Counted from the first letter of the stretch, positions 21,406 through 34,090 are shown. The stretch is 64,000 bases of DNA from Cunninghamella blakesleeana (GCA_017871115.1 JAFCIZ010000001.1:2089501-2153500), one strand, 5' to 3'. Made by a program: numbers and translations. Notes: a model not told the origin generated them from the sequence alone.

Positions 21406-24400
21406 GGTTAAGATAAAATAAGAAGCTTATAATATATATAAACGAATAACAATAATACGGTTTTTATTTTTTATATAAAAAAGTGAAAATGAAAAGAGAA
21501 AGAAGGTCAAAAAACAAAGTATCAAAAAAAGAAATTATATTATTTTTAAAGTTTAAAATTTTAGCCAATTAAATTTCTCCTTTTTTTGGTGCATATATTT
21601 TTTTTAATTCTTGGCAAGTAGATGTATTTTCACTTTATACCAAAAATGTTATGTATTATATATATCTTTTATTGTATAATGGGGCTGGTTTGTAGACCAA
21701 TTTTCTTGGAATTAGAAAAATGAATTATATATGTTTTTTGATTAATCTTTAATTATTCCTGGAATTTGTTTTTTAAAATAACTTGTGCTATTTTTTACTC
21801 GAGATTTTGATCTTTTTTATTCAAGATGGCGTTTTTTTCTTTATACAAGAGTTCTTTTAATATATGTGTAATTTACTGACATTATTTAGCTACCCTTGAA
21901 AGTATTAATGTATTACCCATATAAAATTTATAATATAATAATTATATCACTACTATTACAACAACAGCAGAAACCATTGGTGAATACACCTTTTCTATAT
22001 TAAATATACAAGTTTTGACTTGCCATTGCGCAACTAAAAAGCACAAAATAATAAATAGCCCAATGTATTATCATGAGCTATTTTTATTTTTATCAATCAT
22101 TTTACTATACAAATATAACGATATTAAATCAAGATACATCAATTAAAAAAGAAATCAACTGAGCTAGTATAATTGGTTGAATAAAAAACAAAGTATTTTA
22201 TGATAGCATTTCAGACAGTATTTTCTTTATTTACTCTTGTATATTCATTATTTTATTATATGATTTGGTGAGCACCAGTATTTTATTTTACTAGTAGATA
22301 TAAATTACTGTTTAAAGTTGAACTGTGACCGACAGCCATAGTGCAGGTAAATTGAATCAAATCCCCCCACGTTTAAAAATAAATTTAAAATAAAATAACA
22401 TCAAAGACCTTAAAATATTTTTGAAATAATGTTAACTTTAGGAATAATATAAATAAAAATAGCATTGTTGAATATTAATATAAGAGTTTAAAAAAAGATA
22501 TAACAAAAAAAGCTTTTTTACAACATCAGTAAGATAGGTTAATCAGTCTTCATGAAGAAATCCAATTTATCTATCCATGTAACGAGCAATAAGAACTTGC
22601 TTCTAGAAGTTCAAAATTCAACAGTCTTTTGGCCACAATAAAGGTTCTTGTTTTTTTGCAAAGTAAAAGTTTAGATGAGAAATTGTCTAGTAATCGAAAC
22701 CGAGCTTAGGCTAGTACTTGTTAAATTGGTAATGAATCTCCTGAGCCTAAATTGGTTTAGGTTATATTTTATTTGTGGAAATTTATTTTGTGGGTGTGCC
22801 TCTAGAACAATATTAGGATTTCAGTTGCCTTTTGGTATAAACACACTCTACTTTTTTTTTGTTATCATTTAAATTCTAATAGCAAAAGGCTCATGCGTGT
22901 TAAATTTTTTATTTTATATTAAAATACGCATCTTTATAAATATCTTAATTTTATATTGGTAAATGCTTGCATTACCAAAAATAAAATAAAATACATTTGG
23001 ATCGAATCTCTCTAAGTAACGAATTTTACGTAAAATCAACAAACTTGCTTCTTTACTGTAAGAGTAAACCAAGAATATTTAATAAATCAATATTCTTTAA
23101 AATAATATAAATAACATAAAAGTACTAAAGTATATAAAGAATATTACCGAAGATATAGAATTATAATATACAAGTTTGTTTATTAGAAAACTAATACTTA
23201 ATTATATTATACACGATTTCTTAATATAGAAACAAGCGCTATTATGGCACTTTGTTCTAGTTTTTTTTTCCTTTTACCAATTCAAACGCAAATATGAAAT
23301 TATAGTATAAATTAAAGATTCTCTTTTTGATGGCCTTGTTTATTTTTTTGCTTTAGTTGTGTTCATTTTTAAATTTTCCAAGTATCTCAAATTATTATAA
23401 AATTATCTCACTTCAATTTTTTCTACCAGTTTATAAGTAAATTTTAATCTACATGTATAAAAATTAGCTATTTTTAAGGATCTTTTTTTTTTCTTTTTTG
23501 GTAATCATCTTTATTTTTTATTCTAGAATACTTTTTATTTATATACATATATCAGTTGAGTATTTAAAAAATTTGAATGAAAACCTGAAAACTTATTGAG
23601 GACTTTGATGATTAAATATACGATGGTTATAGTAATTCTATAAATGGTATAATCTTTTATTATTAAAAATCAAATAGATAGATGCGTATATTTATATATA
23701 AATTAACCAACTATATAAATAAAAAAGTAAAATAGATCTTTTCCGATAAATGGAAATAAAATTTTGAATATCCAAGGTTTTTTTTATATACTTTATTAAG
23801 AATTATTATCTAAATCAAAAATCATCTGATTATAGAGGTTTTTTTTTTTTTTTTAAAAAAAATCGGTTTTTTAATTTTACCGTATTACATCGTAATCTGA
23901 TATCAGATGGTTTTTGATCTTTTTTTTTATGAGATACTTAAAATCTACACAAATATAACAAATCTCTCCTTTATCGTTTTAAATCAAAAGAAATGAGAGG
24001 AAAAGAAGATGAAAGTGAAATACCAATATAAGTGTTATAAATGAAATGTTTGTTATAGTGTATGTTTATTAAGAGAAGGCAAGTATTGAAATTTACCCGT
24101 TATTGTTAGATTAGTATTTTTAGAAACTTGATATAAAGTTGAAAAAAATTACTTGCTTATACCCTATTTTGCCCTATTATTATTTAACATTCTTTTAACT
24201 TATGAATACTCCTTATATATGACAATATATATATATATCTTTCATTCCATTATACATTATTATTAAAAAAAATAGTATCAAAAAAAAAAAAAACTAAAAA
24301 AAAAAGCAGTAAATGGAGGAAAGCTATTAAAAAATAGTGAGTGCTAGTTTTATTTATTTATATATAGTTAAAATATAAAAAATAAATCGCTAAATCTGAT

Positions 24401-24603
24401 TAAGGTAGCTGAGTTTTAATGAAGGGAATTTTTTTTTTTATTTTTCAACCCATTTTATTTGTCAGCCTCCTTTAATTTTTTTTTCTTTTTTTTTTTTTTT
24501 TTTTTTTACTCTCTCACTTTTCCACTCTTTTTTTTTTTAATTCTCACTCTTTTATCTTTTTACTCTTTTTACTATCTTATAATAATTATATGTTTTAATA
24601 CCA
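21406..24603. other. long divergent intergenic region
   Basis: 3.2 kb between the coiled-coil gene (-) and the copper ATPase gene (+). Its first 2 kb is less repetitive than other intergenic DNA here. It has palindromic words such as AACTTGCTTCTAGAAGTT near 22595-22612 and CCTAAATTGGTTTAGG near 22744-22760. The 65-aa frame at 22675-22872 has no recognisable family and no convincing start context. The last 200 bp before the ATPase are long T tracts with CTCTC motifs, typical of promoters here. An inverted repeat at 23814-23918 is listed separately. I see no gene, but decayed transposon sequence or non-coding RNA is possible. Confidence 0.5.
23814..23918. repeat. inverted repeat with 17-bp arms
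   Basis: ATCAAAAATCATCTGAT at 23814-23830 is matched by its reverse complement with one mismatch at 23902-23918 (ATCAGATGGTTTTTGAT). The right arm overlaps a perfect 14-bp palindrome, ATCTGATATCAGAT, at 23895-23908. Between the arms is a T16/A8 tract. It could be a small foldback element or a regulatory site upstream of the copper ATPase, about 700 bp from its start. Confidence 0.4.
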
Positions 24604-27600
24604 ATGAAAACTGAAGAGAATCAATTTATATTGCCAGTAAAAGGCATGACTTGTCAGTCTTGTGTAAAATCAATCACTTCGGCTCTTGAACAGCTTAATG
24701 GGGTAATAACAGTAAATGTAAGCTTGGCTGAAGAAAAGGCTGAAATAACAACAAACGGTCAAGTAGAACAATCAACTCTTGTAAATACAATTGAAGATTG
24801 TGGTTTCGATGTACCTTTACCGAAAACTATTATTTTACCTGTATTAGGTATGACTTGTCAATCTTGTGTTAAATCTATTACAAACGCTTTGTTAACCTTA
24901 TCTCCTCACGTCGTAGAATCAGTAAATGTTCAATTGGAAAATGAACAAGCTATTATTATTTATAAACAAGATGAAAACGACATAAATAATAAAAATACTA
25001 TTAATCTCTTAATTAATACCATAGAAGATTGTGGTTTTGATGTTCCTTATCATAACAATAACAACAGTAGCAGTAATGATAGTCCAGCTATACTTGAATC
25101 AAACTTGAATGAAATTATAGAAGTGGATGAAACTATACCTATGCTCTATAGTGACAACAAAACAGATAAACAGCCCTTTGATTTGACAACTTCTCAATTT
25201 GAAATCCGCGGGATGACCTGTGCTTCATGTGTCAATAGTATTGAAAAAGCCATTCAAGCTCTTCAAGGTGTCTTTTCTATAAAGGTATCTCTTTTAGCAG
25301 AACGCGGAACTGTAGAGTTTGATAGCCAATTTATATCAGCAAAAGAAATAGCTGAAGCCATTGAAGATTGTGGATTTGATGCAAAAGAATTAGAACGTTT
25401 ACAAGATGATATTTTGCAATTACAAATATTTGGTATGACCTGTGCTTCCTGTGTACATAGTATTGAAAAAGGAATTGGGAAATTGGATGGTATCTTATCA
25501 ATATCGGTGAATCTAATGACAGAATCAGCCAAAATTCAATATGATGAAAGTATTATTGGAGTTCGTACTATTGTTGAAGCAATTGAGTCACTTGGGTTTG
25601 ATGCTTTGGTATCGAATGGGTCAAAAAATGCTCAATTAGAAAGTTTATCAAAAGTGCGTGAAATCAAAGAATGGAAACAAGCCTTATGGAAAAGTCTTTT
25701 CTTTTCAGTCCCTGTCTTTTTTATAGCTATGGTTTTACCTGAATGCCAATGGGGAAAAGCGGTTGTCGGTATAACTATTTTACCTGGCCTCTATTTATTT
25801 GATTTGGTTCAACTTATTTTAACCATCCCTGTACAATTCTTTATTGGGCGACGCTTTTTAACTTCAGCTTACCAATCCGTATGCCACCGATCACCAACAA
25901 TGGATGTCCTTGTCTCGCTTTCAACTCTTTCAGCTTTTACTTTTTCCGTCTTATCCATGTTGCGTGCTTTACTTACTCAATCATCACAGCGCCCTATTTT
26001 ATTTTTTGAAACCTCTGCCACGTTGATTACATTTATTTTAATAGGTCGTTATTTGGAAAATAAAGCCAAAGGTCAATCCTCAACAGCACTTTCCAAATTA
26101 ATGTCATTGACACCTTCTACAGCTTGCATGTTACTATTAGATCCTAAAACAAAACAAATCATTGGTGAAAAACGAATTCCTTCAGAATTAATTCAACAAG
26201 GCGATCATTTAAAAATTGTACCTGGAGATAAAATACCCACTGATGGAATAATGATTGAAGGACACTCATCTGTAGATGAAAGTATGGTCACTGGAGAAGT
26301 TGATGCAGTCAATAAAAAACCTGGTGACAACCTAATTGGTGGTACAGTAAATGGATTAGGTCATTTTACTATGGAAGCTACTCGTGTAGGGGCAGATACA
26401 GCATTAAGTCAAATTGTAAGATTAGTAGAAGATGCCCAAGTTAGTAAAGCACCCATTCAAGGATTTACTGATGTAGTTGCTGGCTATTTTGTTCCTTGCG
26501 TTGTCTTTCTTGGATTTAGTACTTTGATTATATGGTCCATCTTGGTTGCTTTACTTGGTGTGGATAATATGCCTGCAATGTTACGTATGGAAATTGATCA
26601 AGAAGGTAATGGGAGCTGGTTTTTTGTTTGCTTAAAAATGTGTATTAGTGTCATCATTGTTGCTTGTCCTTGTGCTTTAGGTTTGGCTACACCCACTGCT
26701 GTCATGGTTGGAACTGGTCTTGGTGCTGAAAATGGTGTCTTGTTTAAAGGTGGCGCTGTCTTGGAAAAAGGTGAAAAGGTTAATAAAGTTGTCTTTGATA
26801 AAACAGGTACCCTTACAACTGGAAAAGTGGAAGTAGTTTGTTATGATAGGTAAAATAAAATAATAATAAAAATAGATATACTTTAATATATATATATATA
26901 TACAAAAAAAAAATGTGTATAATGTGATAACATGAACATGATTTATTTATTTATTTATTTATTTATATTTATAGTTGGGATGGATTAAAATCTACACGTT
27001 CTTTGATGCTTTTTTTAACAGCTTTAGCTGAATCTCGCAGCGAGCATCTTTTAGGTCGTGCAGTAGTTAATAAACTCAAATCAGCCCTCAACGTAGATAT
27101 TATTGATGAATTAGCCCAGATTAGCCAATTTAATAGTGAAACTGGATTTGGTATTGAATGTCATATTGATATACAATCTACAGCTGATAAATTGTCATCA
27201 TTATCATCATCACCAACTACATATCAACATCAATTATTGGATGCCATTCTTGATCAAATGCAACAATATTATATAGTGGTAGGCAACCAAAAATGGTTAG
27301 AACAATATCATGGTATACATCTTTCAGAACAGCAAATAGAAATCATTGAACAACAACAAAGTGAAGGCTATACATGTATACTTATTGCTATGAATGGATC
27401 TGCTACTGGATATATTGCTATTTCTGATGTCATTAAACCTGAAGCTAAGCAGGTGATTTCTACATTACATGGAATGGGTATTCAAACAGCTATGGTTACA
27501 GGGGATAATATTTTATCAGCACAAACCATTGCAAATAAACTTGGTATTTTAGAAGTTCATGCTGGTGTGTCACCTAATGGTAAAACTCAAATTGTACAAC

Positions 27601-28244
27601 GTATGCAGCATGAATCATGGTCCTCTTTATCATTTTCCAATAGCCGCCACCGATTTTCACTTGTATCATCATGGATTCAAAAAATAAAAAACGGTAATAA
27701 AGACGTTCCTACAATTGTTGCTATGGTAGGCGACGGAATTAATGATTCTCCTGCATTGGTACAATCTGATTTTGGTATTGCATTATGTAGTGGAACAGAT
27801 ATTGCAATGGAAGCTGCCGACGTTGTTTTGATGCGTAATGATTTAACAGATGTAGTTGTGGCTCTAAATTTATCTCGTGCTATTTTCCGTCGAATTAAAA
27901 TTAACCTTGGTTGGGCTTGTATTTATAATCTTATAGGTATACCTTTAGCTATGGGAATCTTTATGCCTTGGGGATACCATCTTCATCCAATGATGGCTGG
28001 TTTAGCTATGGCAGCAAGCTCAACGAGTGTAGTTGTTAGTAGTCTTATGTTGAAATGGTTCTGGAAAAAACCTACTTTATTAATGGATGACAGTGATCTT
28101 CCAACTACAACAGCCAATACTCGTCATAAATTATCTTGGTGGTCTCGACTTAAAAATCGTTTACATTTGTCTATAGTAAATGAAGAATCAACTGGTTATA
28201 GACCCCTTGAAAATGGTCAAATGTATGATTTAGATACTGTATAA
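24604..28244 (+). CDS. ccc2: Cu+-transporting P1B-type ATPase (Ccc2/ATP7 family), four HMA domains
   Basis: Two exons (24604-26849 and 26975-28244) give 1171 aa. Four N-terminal metal-binding domains carry GMTCQSC, GMTCQSC, GMTCASC and GMTCASC (residues about 14, 84, 203 and 278). Eight membrane helices follow, with the copper-channel motif CPCALGLATPTA. The cytoplasmic domains have TGEV, the phosphorylation loop FDKTGTLTTGKV and GDGINDSPAL, plus YN and MAASSTS in the last helices. Family members pump Cu+ into the trans-Golgi to load multicopper oxidases. Yeast Ccc2 has two HMA domains and human ATP7B six. An oddity: the nucleotide-binding SEHP motif reads SEHL at 27039-27050. The long 5' region is T-rich. 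Confidence 0.96.
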
Positions 28245-28691
28245 ACAATAACAATAACAAAAAAAAAGTTTCATAAATATTTATATACTCTTTATTTCCT
28301 TTTTCTTTCTTATTCCTTAAATACTATTTTGTGTTAGAATATTTCTTAAACATACACTCTTTTTTTTTTTTTGATAAATAAGAAAAAAAAAAAAATTAGT
28401 ATATATCATAATAATTTTTGTACATTCATTCATTATAATTTTTTTTTATCCTTTTACCTTCCCTTTGCTTGCATTAATTCATATAAATAAATAAATATTG
28501 TTATATTACTCTTTTTTTTAATAAAAACACTTTTTTGGTTAGTTACAATTCCGAAAGCATTTCACGTGCAAATAGTTTTATATAACCATTTTTTTTTTTT
28601 TTTCCTCTCTCTATTTTTTCTTTTCTTTCTCCACTTTTTTTTTTTTATTTCTCCACTTTTCTTTTTCTTAAATATATTAAAACAAATATAA
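28245..28691. promoter_or_regulatory. intergenic region and promoter of the patatin-like gene
   Basis: 447 bp between the ATPase stop and the patatin-like start, both on the plus strand. The first half is A/T-rich 3' UTR. A palindromic E-box, CACGTG, lies at 28563-28568, 124 bp before the start codon, and is followed by T-rich and CT-rich tracts (CCTCTCTCTATT, TTCTCCACTTTT twice) that resemble core promoters elsewhere in the window. Confidence 0.4.
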
Positions 28692-30982
28692 ATGTCAAAT
28701 GAATCAATAAATTGGGCTGATCCTATAAACTATATAATTGTACCACTACTTGATCTTATATACCGTTTATTAAGAATAATATCTAGATACTTAATTCAAC
28801 CATGGCTGGTAAATTATACTTGACATATATAAAATGAATTTACTTTATAACAATAAAAAAATGAAAAACATTTATATTAATATATATTATATTAATTATA
28901 TATATAATAAATTATTAACATTTTTATTATTAGAAAGCATGGTATCAATTTAATGATAATATTCCAGAAAGTAAAGTATCTCGGCAGTTATCCAATGCGA
29001 CAACTTATGAAGAATGGTGTGACAAAGCACATGAATTAGATAGGTAGAGAATAAAATAAAATAAATAATAATATGTAATAATAATTAAATTATATATTAA
29101 TCATCTAATATGTTTATTTTATGTCATGTATATATATAGATTATTAAGTAAATTTATCAGCTAATATAAGTTTAATACATACGTACATCATCATCATCGC
29201 CATCATCATCATTGTACTAATTTAATTCCTTTTTTATTCTTATTGCAATAATTATTTCCTAATATATATATGTGTATATTTATAGGAAATGATAAATGGA
29301 AAAAACAACCAAAATCAAAACTTTATGATTATAAACTTATCTCATCTAGACTTGATCATTTACGTAACGCTCGAGAAGTCGATGACGCAAAGACAATGAC
29401 ATATATTTTAAGAGGTGGGCTTTTACGTAATTTTGGTGGTATCAGCGATCGTAGATTATTTTCACATTCTTATTATGGGTAATAAAAATAAAAAGAGTAA
29501 AATAGATCCATTTCAACAACATGGAATATATAATATTAAAAAATAAAAATAAAAATATATTTCTGTTCCCGTTTCTTTATATTATATTCGTAGAACCAAG
29601 GATTTAATAGAGGATTATATGAATGAAATTGTAAATCAAATTGAGTATATAGAATCAACTCCTGACTTGGATCCACAGACAAAAATGAAATTTTTTTATG
29701 ATACACGTCAAGGATTTGGATGTTCTGCATTGGTGTTACAAGGGACAACCGCTTTTGGTAAAAATTATAAAAAATAAGCTCCGAAATAATTACATATGAT
29801 TCGTTCTTTTTTTATTTTAATAATCATCATCACCCTTTTTTTTTTAAAAAAAAAATAGCATTGAATCATATAGGCGTTGTAAAAGCATTAAATGAGCAAG
29901 GCTTATTGCCTCGGATTATTAGTGGTAGTGGAATTAGTGCTATGATTGCTTCTTTAATATGTATTCATACGGATGAAGAACTTCCTGTAAGTGTTAAAAA
30001 TTAAAAAATTGCATGAATCACTATCATTATTAACAATAAGGACAAAAATAAATAAATAAATAAGGTTTATAATTAAATCTCATTGTATTATAATTTTTTT
30101 TTCCTTTACTTTATTACCTAGCAAATTTTACAACCTGATGGAATAAACTTAACAGCTTTTTCAAGAACAAGTGACAGGGGGTAAAGATTTTTTTAAAATA
30201 ATGAAAATTACTTTTCATATATATACTTTTTTATTTATTACTAATTATTTTCAATTATTCGTTTTATATATATACATATATTCTTTAAAAAAAACAGACA
30301 TTTTAGACGTCGTATAACTCGTTTTTTGAAATATGGTAAACTATGACATGATTCTTTTCTTTTTTTTTTTTTAATTTTATTTTGATAAAATATAATTAAT
30401 CTGATTATCATTTTTATTATCACTACATTTTTATTTTTATTTTTTTAGGTTATTTAATGGATATGAAAGTTTTACAAGAATGCGTTAGGGCTAATGTTGG
30501 TGATTTAACTTTTGAAGTAATGTTTACTTTTATATAAAACAATGTTATCATCATTATCGCCATTCTTATTACCATTATCTATTACTAATCATCACATTAT
30601 TTTACTTTTAATTTATTCTTTCATTATTCTATTTTAGGAAGCATTTACTAGAACAAATCGTATTTTAAATATATCAGTATCATCTCGACGTACACAAGAA
30701 GTTCCTCAATTATTAAATTACATGACAGCTCCTAATGTGGTAAGTGTATAAACTTATTAAATGGGAGTAATGAACAGAAACAGTATATTAATAAATTACG
30801 AATGAAAACTAATAATTGTCTTTATATTTATTTTTATATTAAAATATTTATTGCCTTCATTTATAGTTAATCTGGAGTGCTGCTTGTTGCTCAACTGCTT
30901 CAATTGGATTATTTGCAAGCTGTGAATTATTAGCCAAAGATACAAATGGAAATATTGTTCGATGGAATTCTTCAGGTACTAG

Positions 30983-31022
<40 letters not shown>

Positions 31023-32206
31023 GAATAATAATAATAAAGTATATCATACTAATAAGCTTATATTTTCATATTTATAAATTGATAGATATAAAATGGAACC
31101 ATTGGTCAGAAGCAACATCAAGTGAAAGGTAATATAGATGTTATAAATAAATATAGAAAATACAATGAAAATATATGCTAAATTATAATTATCTTTGTTT
31201 ATTATATAGCGAAGCGCCTCTACACAGATTATCTGAATTATTCAATGTCAATCATTTCATTGTATCTCAAGCTAGTGCCTATGCTGTGCCTTTTGCGTCA
31301 TTAAAACATGGATCATTCTGGAATAAGTTTGCATATTTAGTAACATCGGAAATAAGACATTGGTTATGTCAGGTATAAAAAAAAAAAAAAAAAAAAATCA
31401 AAGTAAAGGTTGTATAAATAAAAAATTATTAGAATAATAATATTTATAGATGAGTATATTAATAATATATATCATGATAAAAAAAAAATATTATTTATAT
31501 TTATAGTTGGATCAATTTAATATTTTACCTTGTATGTTTCGTGGTTTAATCGAGCAGAAAATGTCTGGAAATGTAACAATTTTACCTGATATATCAGCAT
31601 CTGTAAATTTGTTTAATATTAAAATAAAATAAATTAAAAATAAAAGGTGTCTATAGATACTGTATTCATTTAGTTCTTTTAATCTAATCTATTTATTATG
31701 GATTCATTTAGGATTTTAATATGATATTATCTAATCCAACTTATGCGTCGTTGGCCTATTGGTAACAGAAAATGTTTTTCAGAAAGATAAAGAAATAATG
31801 AAAGTAGAAAAATATATAATTAACCAAAAATTATATACTTTTATATATATATATATATAGGATATTACATGGTGAAAGATCTACCTGGCCACTTTTATCT
31901 TTAATAAGAACACGTTGTAGAATTGAACTTGCTTTAGACAATGGTAATTTTTTTTTATTTTTTCCAAATAAAATAATATAAAATAATATAATATAAAATA
32001 AAGTGGAGTGGGGTGGAGTGGGTTGAAGCAGATGATTATTTTTTAATACGATAAATATATTCATTCCTTTTTTACTTTTTTTTCCCTCTTTATTTGATAT
32101 ACTAGCTGTTTTGAAACTAAAATCTATGAATATTGAAAAGGCACCAGTTTTAATACCAACAAGACCAGTAGTTTATAAAAAGCAGCGCGCAAAATCAATG
32201 CATTAA
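28692..32206 (+). CDS. DUF3336/patatin-like TAG-lipase family protein, apparently catalytically dead
   Basis: Seventeen exons, each in phase, give 543 aa: 28692-28808, 28934-29043, 29140-29147, 29286-29478, 29594-29757, 29859-29986, 30122-30180, 30298-30335, 30449-30516, 30638-30739, 30867-30975, 31086-31128, 31210-31372, 31507-31602, 31712-31761, 31861-31943, 32106-32206. The N-terminal DUF3336 part (ATTYEEWCDKAHELDR, SKLYDYKLI) and the patatin core (LNHIGVVKALNEQGLLPRII, HTDEELP, IWSAACCSTASI, LSELFNVNHFIVSQ) are those of the Tgl3/4/5-SDP1 lipid-droplet lipases. The oxyanion loop, usually LQGGxxFG, reads LQGTTAFA. The nucleophile elbow, usually SGSSAG, reads SGSGIS. The catalytic DGS block is replaced by SEATSSESEAP. 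All three active-site elements are lost while the fold-defining blocks are kept and splicing is intact, so this looks like a pseudoenzyme rather than a pseudogene. Confidence 0.88.
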
Positions 32207-32831
32207 ATGAAATGATATCAATGTAATATAAATGGCCAAATAAATCATAGTTTATTATTTGTTTTTATTTTTATTTTATTTTTGATACTATGCAATTTGG
32301 GTCATCTTATTCGTTATAGAATAGTTATGTTATTTTTAATTGACAGTTATAGTACATATATGTATATATATATATATATACTTTATACTGATAACTAATA
32401 CATTCCATACTTTATAAAAAAACTATATTATTATTTTTCTTTTTCTTTTTTAAAAAAACTTCACTATGCACATTTGCGCTTGTATCACAGATTAATTGAT
32501 AACCATAAAAGGAAATTCAATCACAGTATTTTTTTTTTTATTGTTCAATCTTACCATATTTCAGATGTCATTTTATATAGTAGTTTATTGTTTGCTTTCC
32601 ATTATCTAACTGGTACCTTAAACAAAATAACAATATAAATTAAAAATTAAAAAAAAAGGTAGGTAAAAAAATATCGATTTATTTTCTGCCTCTCTCTTTC
32701 ACTTTTTTTAAAAAATAAAGTAAAATTAAAATATATATGTAAAGGGTTTATATAGATGTTTTTTATAAAAAAATCTATAAAATATTGATATTTGCAAAGA
32801 GTAAAAAATATTTAAATATATCTATAAAAAA
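32207..32831. other. convergent intergenic region
   Basis: 625 bp between the patatin-like stop (+) and the F-box protein stop (-). It holds (TA)n runs near 32356-32380 and TTTTTTAAAAAAA at about 32446-32458. The segment 32461-32640 is of more mixed composition (CACATTTGCGCTTGTATCACAG) but has no long ORF. Confidence 0.5.
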
Positions 32832-34090
32832 TTATTTTATTCTTGATTTCCAATACTCTAATTGTTTATACATATTGTGTGATTTTAAATCATTTTCTGT
32901 AATTTGATTCCCTTTGACTTTATAGTTTTTAATTAAATAATCCCAAGTTTGAACTGAAATAATCATTAAATCAGAGCTATTTGAAGAAAATGGATTAAAA
33001 TGAATAGATGATTGTAAAGTACCATCAGATAATCTCCATTGGTCATTATCAAGTGTCCTAATAGGTGGATAGGTTACTCTTCCTTCAATAAATAATTCCC
33101 ATTCTTTCATCCAACTTGCAGATATAAAACAATAGCCATTACTGATAATACGTTGAGGTGTATCTTTCCATCGTAAATATCGCTCATAACGTCTTTTTGT
33201 CCTTAATTCCAGTATTTTAGCTTTTAACTGATAAGGATATTGATCATGCAGTTTAAGTTCCCATTCTTTCATAAGAAGTGTAATTTTATATTGTTCTGCT
33301 GGATCACTATCAAAACCACCCAACTAAATTAAAAAAAGAAAAAGATAAAAGAAAAACAATATACAAATTTGCCATATATATATTAATACTAGCTGTTAAA
33401 AAATAATAACAAAAATAAATAAATAATAAAGCTTACCCAATCTACACACATATGACAATATAGTTCACAGGTGTTTGGTTTAAAAAATATACCATGTTGG
33501 TTACTATTATGTACACGAGCATGAATTCTAGAATGATTATCACAAACTATTTTTTTTAAAGTATAAAAGAAAAAAGAGTGAATCCCATTGACTATTTACC
33601 TTTTTTTATTTATTTTCATATTCTAATTTATTATATATTTACCAATTTTTCGACAACCAGGATGAACGCATAAAAATAAATTTTCAATGCCTCGTGTATA
33701 GCACTGAGAACAGGATACAAAATTATAAAAATGATTTTCATCATTATTATTATCTTCATCACTTCGGATAGTATTGTTGTTATTGTCTAAGTTTAGTCGC
33801 TGAAATTCACACAATAATAAATTAAAGTCGATTTGAATATTGGATATATGTTGGCAAGGCAGTCGCCCATATTTTTGCTGATATGAATTTTGATACAGTG
33901 TTCTATAAAGTTGGTTTGGGTGGTTATAAGTAATTCCAAAATTAATACGACATAGTCTTTTCCATATACTTTCTACTCCAAGTAATAAATATAATCTTCT
34001 ATCACAGCTTGAAAATGCAAGTATGTCATGTACATCCAAATAATTGGTAAAACAAATAAGTAAATCCAAATTACATAAATCAAGTGACAT
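32832..34090 (-). CDS. F-box protein with UBP-type zinc finger and DUSP domain
   Basis: Three exons (34090-33643, 33546-33437, 33323-32832) give 349 aa. Residues of about 5-50 (LDLLICFTNYLDVHDILAFS..DRRLYLLL, then SIWKRLCRINFGI) fit an F-box that would bind Skp1. A zinc finger of UBP type follows across the first two introns: CSQCYTRG, LFLCVHPGCRKIG|VCDNHSRIHARVH, then NQHGIFF and LYCHMCVDW. The C-terminal half (ISNGYCFISASWMKEWELFI, PPIRTLDND, LMIISVQTWDYLIKNYKVKG) matches the DUSP fold of ubiquitin-specific proteases. No Cys/His boxes of a USP catalytic domain are present. An SCF substrate receptor built from USP accessory modules is the likely role. An Asn/Asp-rich insert lies between F-box and finger. 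Confidence 0.75.

Noticed and set aside
22675..22872. 65-aa plus-strand open frame with Cys and hydrophobic residues
   Set aside because: Length within chance expectation, no recognisable family, start codon in no particular context.
22995..23060. GGATCGAATCTC, resembling a tRNA B box
   Set aside because: No A box or acceptor stem at the right spacing; no cloverleaf could be drawn.
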